From assembly GCF_002741015.1 (NCBI RefSeq), contig NZ_CP016618.1, forward strand, positions 648,300 to 712,299: a stretch of DNA of 64,000 bases, given 5' to 3'. Below the pieces are notes generated by a model. That model had not been told where the DNA came from. It saw only the letters and a program-made list of their open reading frames with translations, and made no database searches. Of this stretch, positions 42,523 through 52,329 are shown piece after piece. The position numbers were made by a program, and so were the translations under genes. The stretch is from Microvirga ossetica. Its GTDB lineage: Bacteria > Pseudomonadota > Alphaproteobacteria > Rhizobiales > Beijerinckiaceae. Each line of letters begins with the position of its first letter. Within the stretch, counting starts at the first letter, position 1.

Positions 42523-43217
42523 TCGTGTCAGCCTCACCACCGACGGAATGCCTCCGGCAAGTGCGCGACGGCTACTGGCAGATGCGATAGCGGTCACTCG
42601 ACCTATGCTGCTGCACATCCAGGTGCAGATGATCGGCATGGGCCGGGTCGGATCCTGATCCGAGGATCGGGGTGAACCAGCCGCAGGCGGCCGTGCGGAT
42701 GGCCGCAAGGGTCGGTGCGGACCCACATTCTTGCTACGTACTAAGTTACCGAATGCTCGGGCGCAGATCTTGCTCCAGCCCCCAGGGGGAAGGCGGCCAC
42801 CGCCTGCTTCCAACCCATTGAACTTTTCATCTCGATCAAGGCGCGGCACGTGCTCAACTCGGTATCGCGCCTTTGCAGGCGAAGAATATGGTGTATATTG
42901 ACGACCTTGACTGAGCTTGTAGTACCGAGCGTGTGGTGCAGAAGAGCGGAGCCGGTTTCCCGCGACCACCGATGCGTTGCTCAAAAGATGAGTATGAGAT
43001 CAATCCCAAAAGTGGACTCCGCTTTTGGGCCTGATGCTTTAGAGGGCAACGCCCACAATCGAAATTGTTGCCCACGCGTTGCATTGTGTTCAAGTTCTCA
43101 GGTTCTTTTGGCGACGACCCAAATCACATTTTGCAGATGATGCTCTAGGTGCCAGTCGAAACCTGTGCACCTGAGTCGGTCCGTGGCCAAGGTTTCTTCG
43201 ATCTGCGGAGAATGCCC
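42523..43217. other. Intergenic region upstream of the second aldehyde oxidoreductase operon
   Basis: No gene is supported on either strand. The part from 42,840 to 43,140 is richer in A/T than its surroundings and should contain the operon promoter, but no promoter can be assigned with confidence. Confidence 0.4.
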
Positions 43218-43727
43218 ATGGCACAACCGAACACGGCCACTCAAGCAACCATCCAGTCACCAAGCCAGGTCTCGATTGAGTTGATCGTAAACGGTGTTGC
43301 GACCAAGCTTAATGTCGCACCGTGGACAACTTTGCTCGACGCAGTCCGAGAGCATCTCGATCTCACCGGCACAAAAAAGGGGTGCGATCACGGTCAATGC
43401 GGCGCCTGCACCGTTCTGGTCGATGGACGCCGGATCAATTCCTGCCTCACGCTTGCCGTCATGAAGGACGGCGCCACAGTGACCACAGTCGAAGGTCTTG
43501 CAACGGATGGCGTGCTGCACCCAATGCAGCAGGCTTTCATCGATCAGGATGCGTTCCAGTGCGGCTACTGCACGCCGGGCCAGATCTGCTCGGCAATCGG
43601 TCTGCTCGCAGAAGGTAAGGCGAGGACCCCTGACGAGATCCGTGAACTGATGAGCGGCAATATCTGCCGCTGCGCCGCGTATCCGAACATCGTTTCGGCC
43701 ATCCAGCAGGTGATGGGGGCCTCATGA
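43218..43727 (+). CDS. paoA: Aldehyde oxidoreductase 2Fe-2S subunit
   Basis: The 169-residue small subunit has the same cluster motifs as the gene at 223-858. These are the ferredoxin motif [20 protein letters not shown], then [14 protein letters not shown] and GNICRCAAYPNIVSAI. The start at 43218 (MAQPNTATQ) is chosen because GGAG lies eight bases upstream; ATG 43212 would be too close. No Tat signal is apparent, so this enzyme may be cytoplasmic, unlike the first operon's. It overlaps the FAD subunit by four bases. It is the first gene of a complete three-gene operon. Confidence 0.93.
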   Translation: MAQPNTATQATIQSPSQVSIELIVNGVATKLNVAPWTTLLDAVREHLDLTGTKKGCDHGQCGACTVLVDGRRINSCLTLAVMKDGATVTTVEGLATDGVLHPMQQAFIDQDAFQCGYCTPGQICSAIGLLAEGKARTPDEIRELMSGNICRCAAYPNIVSAIQQVMGAS

Positions 43728-44740
43728 TCAACTTCGAATACGCGCGAGCCAACGACGTGGCCGATGCAGTCCGACAGATCGCCGCCGATCCCACGGCGAA
43801 GTTTATAGCAGGCGGCACCAACCTGCTTGACCTCATGAAAGAGGATGTGGAACGTCCTACCCGACTGATCGACATTTCGCGTCTACCGCTTTCAAAGATC
43901 GAGGAAACTCCAGGCGGAGGTCTGCGGATCGGCGCGTTGGTGCCCAATTCCGATCTCGCGTGGCACCCGCTGATTGCGCAACGCTACCCGGTGCTCGCCA
44001 GTGCTATTCTCGCGGGCGCTTCGGCGCAGTTGCGCAATATGGCGTCAACGGGGGGCAATCTCTTGCAGCGCACGCGCTGCTTCTACTTCTACGACACGAC
44101 GACGCCGTGCAACAAGCGCGAGCCCGGTAGCGGCTGCTCGGCGATAACAGGGATCAACCGGATCAACGCAATTCTGGGAACGAGCGATGCGTGCATTGCG
44201 ACCCATCCCTCCGATATGTGCGTTGCACTCGTTACCCTTGACGCCAAGGTTCATGTCGCCGGACCCGCGGGGGAGCGGGTCATCTCGATTGCGGACTTCC
44301 ATCGCCTGCCCGGAAACACGCCGCAGCGCGATACCAATCTGGATGCAAACGAGATCGTCACCGCCGTCGAGCTTCCCGCCCGAGGATTCGCCAACAACTA
44401 CACCTATCTCAAGATCCGCGATCGCCTGTCCTACGCCTTCGCGCTTGTGTCCGTCGCGGTTGGGATGGAGATAGACGGCAGTACGATCCAACAAGCCCGG
44501 TTCGCACTCGGCGGCGTCGCCCACAAGCCATGGCGGGATGAATCGGCCGAAGCGGCGTTGACCGGACAAGACGCGAGCCCGGAGGCTTTCAATCGCGCCG
44601 CGGGCCTGGCGCTGCGAGATGCTAAAGGATTCGAACACAACGCCTTTAAGATCGAACTCGCACGCCGCACCATCGTCCGTGCACTGACGCAAGCCGCGCG
44701 AGGAACGCCGCAGTCTCAGAGCAACAAGAAAATCGCATGA
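43724..44740 (+). CDS. paoB: Aldehyde oxidoreductase FAD subunit with extra Fe-S cysteines
   Basis: The 338-residue medium subunit has the FAD-binding loop [16 protein letters not shown] and ASAQLRNMASTGGNLLQRTR. A PaoB-type cysteine insertion (CFYFYDTTTPCNKREPGSGC) in E. coli YagS binds an additional [4Fe-4S] cluster. The C-terminal CO-dehydrogenase flavoprotein domain follows (FALGGVAHKPWRDESAE). It is coupled to the iron-sulfur subunit (ATGA) and followed by the molybdopterin subunit after a short gap. It transfers electrons from the iron-sulfur chain to an acceptor. Confidence 0.93.
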   Translation: MINFEYARANDVADAVRQIAADPTAKFIAGGTNLLDLMKEDVERPTRLIDISRLPLSKIEETPGGGLRIGALVPNSDLAWHPLIAQRYPVLASAILAGASAQLRNMASTGGNLLQRTRCFYFYDTTTPCNKREPGSGCSAITGINRINAILGTSDACIATHPSDMCVALVTLDAKVHVAGPAGERVISIADFHRLPGNTPQRDTNLDANEIVTAVELPARGFANNYTYLKIRDRLSYAFALVSVAVGMEIDGSTIQQARFALGGVAHKPWRDESAEAALTGQDASPEAFNRAAGLALRDAKGFEHNAFKIELARRTIVRALTQAARGTPQSQSNKKIA

Positions 44741-44905
44741 GGACGCGATGGCACGTGATCGCTCTACGCTATACCACACCGAGGCGAGATTAGCCGCCGA
44801 AGTACCCGGCAAGGTGCTGTGGCCGTCGGTGTGTTCACAGACGGACGCGCCATTTTATCAGCGTCCACAACACCCGCCGCTGAACAAGACCAAGCGAGCA
44901 AGCCA

Positions 44906-47107
44906 ATGACTCCTTACATCGGAAGTCCTACCTCGCGTGTCGATGGGCGTGACAAAGTCACAGGCACAGCGAAATATGCTGGCGAGTTCAACGCCCCCGG
45001 TCTCATCCATGCCAGTGTCGTCGGATCAGCCATTGCACGGGGACGCATCGCGAAGATCGATATCAGCGAAGCCAGGAGCGTCAGCGGGGTCGTTGCGGTC
45101 CTCACACACGAGAACCGGCCACCGATGGCCGAGACCGATAAGGCCTACAAGGATGATTTGGCGCCCGGCCAGGGCTCGCCGTTCCGTCCCCTGTATAACG
45201 ACAGGATCATGTTCAGCAACCAGCCGATTGCATTGGTATTGGCCGAGAATTCCGAAACCGCGCGCTTCGCGTCCTCGCTCGTGCGCGTGGAGTATGAAAG
45301 AGAAGCACATGTCACCGATATGTATAGTAAGCTGGACGACGCGATTGCCCTCAAGGAGCCGGCAAAGCCGAGAGGCGACGTGGCGAACGCCCTGGCGGAT
45401 TCCGATGTGCGCCACCACGGCGAATACTACGTCCCAATCGAACATCACAATCCCATGGAGCCGTATGCTTCGACAGTGATCTGGGACGGCGGTGGCAAGA
45501 TCACGATCTACGATAAAACTCAAGGCGTGCAGAACGTGCACCGCTATGTGTGCAGCGTCTTCGGTTTGCAGCCGGAGGCCGTCCGGGTCATGTCGCCGTT
45601 TGTCGGCGGCGCGTTCGGGTCCGGGTTGCGGCCGCAGTATCAGGTTGTTCTGGCCGTTTTGGCTGCCCGTGCGCTGGAGCGCTCGGTCCGTGTTGTGCTC
45701 ACGCGTCAGCAGATGTACGCCCTTGGCTACAGGCCGGCTATGATCCAGCGCATCGACCTGGGTGCCGACACTGACGGCACGATCAGCGCGATCGTGCACG
45801 ACGCGACCACGGTGACGTCACATTACGAAGACTTTCGCCGGGACGAAACAACTTGGTCCGGCCTGCTCTACACGAGTGCCAACGCGAGGTATGCGCATAA
45901 TCTGGTGCGGCTCGATCTTCCTACGTCATCCGATATGCGAGCTCCGGGCGCGGCGACCGGTGTTTATGCGCTCGAAGCCGCGATGGACGAGCTTGCCGTC
46001 GCGCTCAGGCTCGATCCACTGGAACTTCGCCTGCGGTGCTACTCGGAGCGTGACCAGACCAGTGACTTGCCGTACAGCAGCAAGAATCTCCGCGAATGCT
46101 ACCGTCAGGGTGCGGAAGCATTCGGTTGGGACAAGCGCAGCCCGGAGCCTCGCAGCATGCGGGATGGGGGCGAGCTGGTCGGGTGGGGCATGGCGACCGG
46201 CATCTGGGAGGCTTTGCAGATGCCGATCACGGTTCGCATCGTACTCACAGCGAATGGGCACGCGGAGGTGTCGTGCGCGACATCCGATATCGGCACCGGA
46301 ACCTATACGATCATGGCGCAGGTCGCGGCCGACACGCTGGGCCTGCCGCTTGAAAGCATCACGATTCGGTTGGGTGATTCGACGTTACCTCAGTCGCCGG
46401 TGGAGGGCGGATCCTGGATAGCGGCCTCGGTTTCGAACGGAATCGTGACGACATCCAACGCGGTCCGCAAGGAGCTGCTGCGTCTGGCGAAGGCTATGCC
46501 GAACTCGCCTCTCGCAGGCGCAGCTCCGGAAGGGGTTGTCCTCTCCGACGGCATGATCGTCAGCAGGCGGGATGCAGCCCGCGCGGTATCGATCGCGGAT
46601 GCCATGCAGCACGGCGGTGTGGACAGGATCGTACGTGAAGAGACCACCCGCTTCGCGAAGGACGGCTCACACGCCCATAACACGCATTCGGCGGTCTTCG
46701 CCGAGGTGAAGGTGGATGAGCAGCTCAACGTCGTGCGCGTCACTCGCATCGTCAGTGCCGTCGCGGCCGGACGCATCCTCAACGCCAAGACAGCGCGCAG
46801 CCAGATCGTGGGAAGCGTCGTGTGGGGCATGGGTATGGCCCTGCACGAGGAAACGCTGATCGATCACAATTTTGGGCGCATCATGAATGCGAACATCGCG
46901 GAATACCATGTTCCGGTGAACGCAGACGTGCATGACATCAAGGTGATCTTCGTCGATGAGCAGGATGACATCGTCAATCCGCTTGGGGTGAAAGGATTGG
47001 GCGAGATCGGCATCGTGGGTGTTCCGGCCGCAATTGCCAATGCAATCTACCACGCCACCGGAAAGCGGGTACGCAATCTGCCGATCACGCTCGACAAACT
47101 GCTGTGA
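44906..47107 (+). CDS. paoC: Aldehyde oxidoreductase molybdopterin-binding subunit
   Basis: The 733-residue catalytic subunit is close in length to E. coli PaoC. It begins MTPYIGSPTSRVDGRDKVTG and carries substrate-channel and Moco segments: VMSPFVGGAFGSGLRPQYQV, ATSDIGTGTYTIMAQVAADT and VEGGSWIAASVSNGI. The conserved catalytic glutamate is at the C-terminus in GVKGLGEIGIVGVPAAIANA. The frame is open to an ATG at 44819; neither start has a strong ribosome site. The enzyme hydroxylates aldehydes to acids with a molybdenum cytosine dinucleotide cofactor (family knowledge). No MocA or chaperone gene is in the window. Confidence 0.92.
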   Translation: MTPYIGSPTSRVDGRDKVTGTAKYAGEFNAPGLIHASVVGSAIARGRIAKIDISEARSVSGVVAVLTHENRPPMAETDKAYKDDLAPGQGSPFRPLYNDRIMFSNQPIALVLAENSETARFASSLVRVEYEREAHVTDMYSKLDDAIALKEPAKPRGDVANALADSDVRHHGEYYVPIEHHNPMEPYASTVIWDGGGKITIYDKTQGVQNVHRYVCSVFGLQPEAVRVMSPFVGGAFGSGLRPQYQVVLAVLAARALERSVRVVLTRQQMYALGYRPAMIQRIDLGADTDGTISAIVHDATTVTSHYEDFRRDETTWSGLLYTSANARYAHNLVRLDLPTSSDMRAPGAATGVYALEAAMDELAVALRLDPLELRLRCYSERDQTSDLPYSSKNLRECYRQGAEAFGWDKRSPEPRSMRDGGELVGWGMATGIWEALQMPITVRIVLTANGHAEVSCATSDIGTGTYTIMAQVAADTLGLPLESITIRLGDSTLPQSPVEGGSWIAASVSNGIVTTSNAVRKELLRLAKAMPNSPLAGAAPEGVVLSDGMIVSRRDAARAVSIADAMQHGGVDRIVREETTRFAKDGSHAHNTHSAVFAEVKVDEQLNVVRVTRIVSAVAAGRILNAKTARSQIVGSVVWGMGMALHEETLIDHNFGRIMNANIAEYHVPVNADVHDIKVIFVDEQDDIVNPLGVKGLGEIGIVGVPAAIANAIYHATGKRVRNLPITLDKLL

Positions 47108-47433
47108 TCGAATTTCTCGATTGAGCAGAAACGGTTTCGCTGGGATTTCTTCCAGAGCCTAAACAGGTCATTAGTCAGGGATCGACCTCTGGTCCGGGCT
47201 GCTGGGGAGCATGAGAAAGTGTGGTGCACCGAAGCATTCTACCGTGTTGGTCTACCCTGAGGCTGACGTTGTCCGGAACTGGTCGCACCCATCTCAGCAA
47301 GACCGTCATACACCGCCCCACACATCCTCTTGCTCTCCGTATTGCCTCCCGCACATTCGGGGGGTGTCACATTGGCAATGCCACGTTAAGGGCTAACGGA
47401 CCGGATTGAGGTGCAGCAGGGTAGGGGATGTAG

Positions 47434-47634
47434 CCCATTTCGTACCGCCACCAGTTCCCGCCTGAGATCATCCGGCACGCCGTTTGGCTATACCTACGCT
47501 TCACGCTCAGCTACCGCAATGTCGAGGAACTCTTGGTCGAGCGGGGCCTGGAGGTCTCCTATGAGAGGGTTCGGCGATGGGTGCGCAAGTTCAGACCGGC
47601 TTTTGTCCGCAACTTGCGCCAGTTGCGGCCTCGA
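47434..47634 (+). pseudogene. IS6-family transposase N-terminal fragment (third subgroup)
   Basis: The plus strand reads PISYRHQFPPEIIRHAVWLY, LRFTLSYRNVEELLVERGLE and VSYERVRRWVRKFRPAFVRN. This is the helix-turn-helix part of an IS6 transposase, close in type to the one at 51.4 kb. It has no start codon and ends abruptly after LRQLRPRE. The catalytic domain is missing. Confidence 0.8.
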
Positions 47635-48104
47635 GAAACTCACACATTTGGCAACGTCGTACGTAGCAAGAACGTGGGTAGCTAAGACAACCAATAGAGC
47701 TGCCCCAAAGCTCAATCCGGCTTTGTTTTGGGTGGCTGAGCCGCCATCCAGGCCAGAATAACCGATGGAGAAGTGCACGCCCTTGGAACGGTGTCCGTGA
47801 GAGAGACAAGCGCTGTCGGGATCGGTGCGTCAAAGCAATTTACCGCAGCAGGTTCAAATGGGGACCGGATCGGCGTGAGTATCACAGGGGCTCCTATTGA
47901 AGGAGCAGTCTTCAAGCCGCGTTGGAAAGGCTGCCGATCCGTTCTATTTTATCGGGTGTTTGGGAGCAGACTTGCTCTAACCCTAGGCACATAATTGCTC
48001 CACATTTGCCTTGCGCCTGACTTGCCCAACTCGGTTCAACAGACTGCGACGGCGGCTGTACTCCCTCACCACAGCTATCTCCAGTGGTGGCAGGCCTGAG
48101 GGCT
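47635..48104. other. Intergenic region, nothing recognised
   Basis: No convincing gene. GTACGTAGCAAGAACGTG at ~47,658-47,675 repeats a motif found near 1,095. The adjoining sequence is of mixed character and probably remnant. Confidence 0.4.
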
Positions 48105-48667
48105 CTACTCAGCGATCCCGTTGCGTAACAGGCGGTTGACTGCTTGGACGACCCGCTCGTGCTCCTCCTCTGAGAAGGGGTTGAGGTCGTGCATTACCAG
48201 ACTGTTCAGGCCCTCAATGGCCAGCCCACCAGCGCCGCGTCCAGATCGTCAGACGTGGCTTGCAGCTTGTCCAGGGTCGCCTTGATGACCGCGCGCACGG
48301 GATCGAGCAGGCGCGGGTTTTCTGCCGAAGCGGCGAGCATGCCATTGACGACCTCCTTGGTCCTGCCCGAGCGCAGCTTAAGCAGCGCCGCCGTGCACAG
48401 GCGCGCTTCCAGGTTGCGCCCCGGCTCAGCCTTAGCTCGGAGTGCCTCCCGCTCCGCCGAGACCTCGTCGACAAGGCGCTGAACCATGGCCTGAAGCAGC
48501 GCGTCCTTGGTAGGAAAGTTGTAGAGCAGGCCGCCCTTGCTGAGACCAGCCCTTCTGGCGACGGCGTCCAGTGTCAGTCGTCCCGAATCGATCTCGCTGA
48601 CAAGCTCCGCAGCCGCGTCGAGAATTTTCTCGCGGGAGCTCTTGCGGCCTCGAACACGTTCCAACAT
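48105..48667 (-). pseudogene. TetR-family regulator with late frameshift
   Basis: The protein starts MLERVRGRKSSREKILDAAA. Its HTH domain is typical (LTLDAVARRAGLSKGGLLYN, FPTKDALLQAMVQRLVDEV), with a TetR ligand domain after it. The first frame stops after DAALVGWPLRA. Another frame continues the same protein from AIEGLNSLVMHDLNPFSEEE to a natural stop (VQAVNRLLRNGIAE, 48105). One missing base near 48,222 explains this. The DNA-binding domain is intact, so a truncated repressor might still be made. Confidence 0.78.
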
Positions 48668-48802
48668 TCACCACTCTTGCGCTGGAGCATCCAGCCGAAA
48701 CTCCATTCGCCATATCACCACCCATCCTACCGGCGTCAAGAAGCGGGTACTGCTTTGCGACTGAGGGAGTCCGGCGCAGTTCTGTTACCAATCTGACCGC
48801 TA

Positions 48803-49853
48803 GAGCATCGGACGGTTAAACGGACGCATATCCGGCAGCCTTAAGGTAGTTCCAGCACTCTTGTGGTTCGAACAGGTTGCAGATCTCACCGAGCGCTCGC
48901 CAGAGCGCGTCGAACGTTCGGGCCTCGGCCTTGCGCAAGTGCGCTTTGATCTTGGCAAAGGCCTGTTCAATTGGATTAAGATCAGGCGAATAAGCAGGTA
49001 AAAACAGGAACCAGGCTCCGCGTTGCTTCAGACACTGAGCGGCCTTCTCGCTCTTGTGGACAGCCAGGTTGTCGAGGATCACCACATCGCCTTTGCGCAG
49101 CGTCGGCGCGAGCTGCGTCTCAATGTAAGCCTCGAACGCCAACCGGGTGATCGGGCCATCGATGATCCACGGCGCGCACAACTCGTTGCACCGTAGCCCA
49201 GCCAGAAAGGTATGGGTTTTCCAGTGTCCAAAGGGAGCTTTCATGCGTAGGCGCTGGCCCCTGCGGCTCCGCCCGCGCAGGCGCGTCATCTTGGTGTTGA
49301 CATACGTCTCGTCCAGGAACACCAGCCGGTGCGTCTCCTGGCGCATGCGCGGCTGGCGCTGGGCATGCCAGACCCGGCGCTCATCCCGCACATCGGCGCG
49401 TGCGCACTCCGCCGCCATCAGGCATTTTTTTATATGAGAAGCCGTGCCGGCACAGGAAGCGCGAGAGCATCGCGGGAGCCGCAACGATCCCATGCTCAGT
49501 CAGCAGCCTTGCGGCCAGCTCGGGCATGGTGATGGCCGGCTCGGCCTCGACCGTCTGGATCAAGAAGCTCTCATAGGGCACCAGCTTGCCGCGTCCGGGC
49601 GGACGGCCTTGCCGGGCCGGTGCCGGCGAGCCGAACCGCCGCTTCCGCTGCACCAGCTTGATGGCGAAACTCTCGCTGACGTCAAAGTGCTGGGCTGCCG
49701 CCCGGCAGGAATGACCTGCATCGACAAAGTCGGCGACGCGCACCCGCAGATCCAGGGAATAGCAATGACCCATAATCCACCTCCCAGTCCAGGCAGTGAA
49801 TCACAGCTCGGCCTCGCACAGAAGCCAGGAGTCTCATTTCCGGTCCGAGGCTC
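48803..49853 (-). mobile_element. IS630-family element, complete
   Basis: Inverted termini are GAGCATCGGACGG (48,803) and GAGCCTCGGACCGG (49,853, inverted). Both are flanked by TA (48,801-48,802; 49,854-49,855), the target duplication expected of IS630/Tc1-mariner elements. Length is 1,051 bp with a two-frame transposase. Confidence 0.85.
48816..49773 (-). CDS. IS630-family transposase in two frames joined at an A7 run
   Basis: The first frame (from 49773) gives the helix-turn-helix half: [40 protein letters not shown], up to [14 protein letters not shown]. There the message reads ATAAAAAAATGCC. The second frame holds the DDE half: [39 protein letters not shown] and [20 protein letters not shown], ending at 48816. 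Frameshifting at an A-rich slippery site is known for some IS630 members, so programmed slippage is plausible. A disabling indel is the alternative. Confidence 0.85.
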
Positions 49854-49855
49854 TA

Positions 49856-50347
49856 TAGCAGCTTCGCGTGTCGGCAGATGAGGCCCGCGCCCAGGAAACA
49901 GCCAGATGCCCGAGTCTTTCTATCATCCACCCGGAATGATGTGTCCAGGAGGTCTGACTGTCGTGGCAGGTCCCCGAGATGATGAGCAAGGGCCTCCCCG
50001 CCCGCCGCTGCCCGTAGGTGAGGAGGCCTCCTGGTCCTGACGGCCGGAGATGGGGACAGCCTTCATCGGTCTGATGATCGGCCTTGCTCTGGGGTTCAGC
50101 TCGACCGTATGAAAGCGGCGCCTCGATGGAACTGACCCAGCGAAGCCTGCAGCCCCAGGCACCCTTGAGACTATGCTGAGCAACCTCTTTTTCGTTTTGC
50201 AAAACCACCGCTTTGTCATGCGAAGCCGCCCTCCTGCCTTCCCTGTCGGAAAGCCTTCGAAGCCTTGCAACGCATGCGCCCCTGGATCGAACGGCTCAGC
50301 AGCTTATCTTGGAGGCGGAGCATCTGCGCACGAGGTGAGCATCCGCA
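49856..50347. other. Intergenic region, nothing recognised
   Basis: Frames are open on the minus strand but show no recognisable domain, signal or good ribosome site. I treat the stretch as non-coding or remnant. Confidence 0.4.
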
Positions 50348-50638
50348 ATGAAGACAGAAGCGGATAGGCGTGAGGCTGCGCGACAGGCAGGTGAGACGTA
50401 CGGTGCTATGGCGGCGGACCTGAGCCTGATGCACGCCAGCTTGGCTCCCGGCGAGGAGGCCATGGAGAAGCACATCCTCAACCTGGCGCGCAACATCCGG
50501 GAGCAGGCGCTGCAGCGGGCCAACGACGACCTTGGAGAAGATCTCGCGCTCGTCTGGAAGGAGGCTGCACTCAAAGCAGCTCAGGCGCGGCTTGAGGCGT
50601 TCGGTGCGCCTGGAGAGACCACGCACCCGGAGGGCTGA
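50348..50638 (+). CDS. Small helical hypothetical protein (96 aa)
   Basis: ATG at 50348 with GAGGTGAG upstream. The protein is almost wholly helical and charged (MKTEADRREAARQAGETYGA, EKHILNLARNIREQALQRAN, VWKEAALKAAQARLEAFGAP). Composition and length suggest a small coiled-coil or helical bundle. I do not recognise a family. It is convergent with the NepR-like gene. Confidence 0.6.
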   Translation: MKTEADRREAARQAGETYGAMAADLSLMHASLAPGEEAMEKHILNLARNIREQALQRANDDLGEDLALVWKEAALKAAQARLEAFGAPGETTHPEG

Positions 50639-50777
50639 CGGACACGCCGCGTTTTCCGGCTGCTCAGCCCCTGCAGGAGTGGGCCTTTAACCTCTGGTTA
50701 ACCCTGTTGCCTGACCATAGCCCAGTAGGCCAATCACAGCACACTCGAGAGCCTGGTTTCCGAACACTCGTTCCGTT

Positions 50778-51023
50778 TCAGAGGGTGCCTTCGGGCGCTC
50801 CGTCCAAGGTTATTTCATCATGAGCCGACAGCCCGGTGGCCTTGGATGCAGACCCGCCCTGATCGCGCTCCTTCCACCGGAGGGCAAGGAGAAGGTCGAT
50901 CTGATTGTCCGGGATCGGCTCGCCCACGAGATGGCGGTAGACCAACCGCAACCGCCGACCGATCCGGCTCTGAGCCACTCTGTCGAGTTGTCCTCTTCTA
51001 GCTTTCTGTTGATCGCCGATCAT
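50778..51023 (-). CDS. NepR-like anti-sigma factor
   Basis: The 81-residue protein starts at 51023 with GGAG five bases upstream (an ATG at 51041 is the alternative). Its centre, RIGRRLRLVYRHLVGEPIPD followed by NQIDLLLALRWKERD, fits the NepR pattern: two helices around an EPxPD turn that clamp EcfG-type sigma factors. In alphaproteobacteria NepR is released by phosphorylated PhyR during stress. No intact ecfG or phyR lies next to it, so its partner must be elsewhere. A second NepR-like sequence is at 14.4 kb. Confidence 0.7.
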   Translation of the reverse strand: MIGDQQKARRGQLDRVAQSRIGRRLRLVYRHLVGEPIPDNQIDLLLALRWKERDQGGSASKATGLSAHDEITLDGAPEGTL

Positions 51024-51041
51024 GGCATCTCCAAAGTTCAT

Positions 51042-51365
51042 CAGGCATGACGATGTCGGAACTATGGTTAACAGCCAGTTAAGATCGGTCTTTGGCAGCT
51101 GGATTAGCCAATGTTTTCTATAGCTTAGCTTGACTGTGCGGGGAGGCTGCCCTGCTCTTGCTTATTGGGTGACCCAGGTTTGTCGTTCCATTAAGGCATT
51201 GGCCGCCGTAAAGGGCGAGGGTGTGAGGAACGAACATGCTTTCCTGGCTGGGTCTGGGGCTGCCGGATGTGGAGGAGGCGCGGAGTGTGCTCGGTGCACT
51301 ATCTTGAGGCACCCGATTTCCTATGCTGATAGGGGAGGCCAAGAGGGATTAACCTGATCTCAGGC
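51042..51365. other. Intergenic region, nothing recognised
   Basis: No gene is visible between the NepR-like gene and the IS6 element. Confidence 0.4.
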
Positions 51366-52174
51366 GGCACCGTCAAATTAACCGGAGGGTGACCGGACCC
51401 AGGCATATGGGAGGAATGAACCCGACCCGTCATCCTCGCCACGCCCGCCACCGCTTCCCCGCCGAAGTGATCAGCCACGCCGTGTGGCTCTACTTTCGAT
51501 TCCCACTCAGTTTACGCATGGTTGAGGAGATGCTGGCCGCTCGCGGCATCCTGGTCAGCCATGAGACAGTGCGGCAGTGGGCCCTGAAGTTTGGTCAGAG
51601 CTTTGCCAACCAGATCCGCAGGCGAGTTCCGGCTCCTGGGGACAAATGGCACCTCGACGAGGTTGTCATCAGCATCGCTGGGGAGAAGCATTGGTTGTGG
51701 CGGGCTGTGGACCAGCATGGTGTCGTACTCGACATTCTGGTTCAGAGCCGTCGCAACGCGAAGGCCGCCAAGCGCTTGCTCCGCAAGCTGCTCAAGAAGC
51801 AGGGCATCCCCCCGCGTGTGATGATTACGGACAAGCTGGCCAGCTATGCCGTCGCAAAGAGGTCAGTGATGCCCAGCGTCGAGCATCGGCAGCACAAGGG
51901 CTTAAACAATCGCGCCGAGAACAGCCATCAACCGACCCGACGACGCGAGTGCATCATGAAGCGCTTCAGCCGGACAGGCTCAGCGCTTCCTGTCGGCTCA
52001 CGATCAGGTTGCCAATCTCTTCCGCCGTCCTGCAAACACCAACGCCGTTGATCATCGCCGGGCTCGTGCTCGGGCCTTTCAGGTCTGGCCCGAGGTGACA
52101 GGTATTGCGAGTGCCGCCTGATCCAGACCTAAGCCCAGGATAGACTCGTCCTTCTCCGATAACTTGACGGTGCC
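51366..52174 (+). mobile_element. IS6-family element B
   Basis: Inverted termini are GGCACCGTCAAATTAACCGG (51,366) and GGCACCGTCAAGTTATCGG (52,174, inverted). Length is 809 bp. No eight-base duplication is seen. The termini are shared with the two MITEs at 7.6 and 40.9 kb. Confidence 0.85.
51389..52121 (+). pseudogene. IS6-family transposase, frameshifted near the C-terminus
   Basis: The frame covers HTH and DDE parts: FPAEVISHAVWLYFRFPLSL, KWHLDEVVISIAGEKHWLWR, PRVMITDKLASYAVAKRSV and LNNRAENSHQPTRRRE (catalytic Glu). After MKRFSR the correct continuation (QAQRFLSAHDQVANLFRRPA, ending VTGIASAA at 52121) is in another frame. An extra A near 51,974 is the cause. All catalytic residues precede the shift, so partial activity cannot be excluded. 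An ATG at 51416 is an alternative start. Confidence 0.85.
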
Positions 52175-52329
52175 ATTCAAAGGGCTTGACCAGAATCCCC
52201 GGAATAAGAGAACGGTGCCATTTCCCTCATGCTCCCTTGCAGCGGGCTCCGGCGTAAGGACGGGTTTGGGTGCGCAACAGCCTGTCCCCGATGGCCCATG
52301 CTACTGCTGAGGAGTGATTGCCGGAGAAC

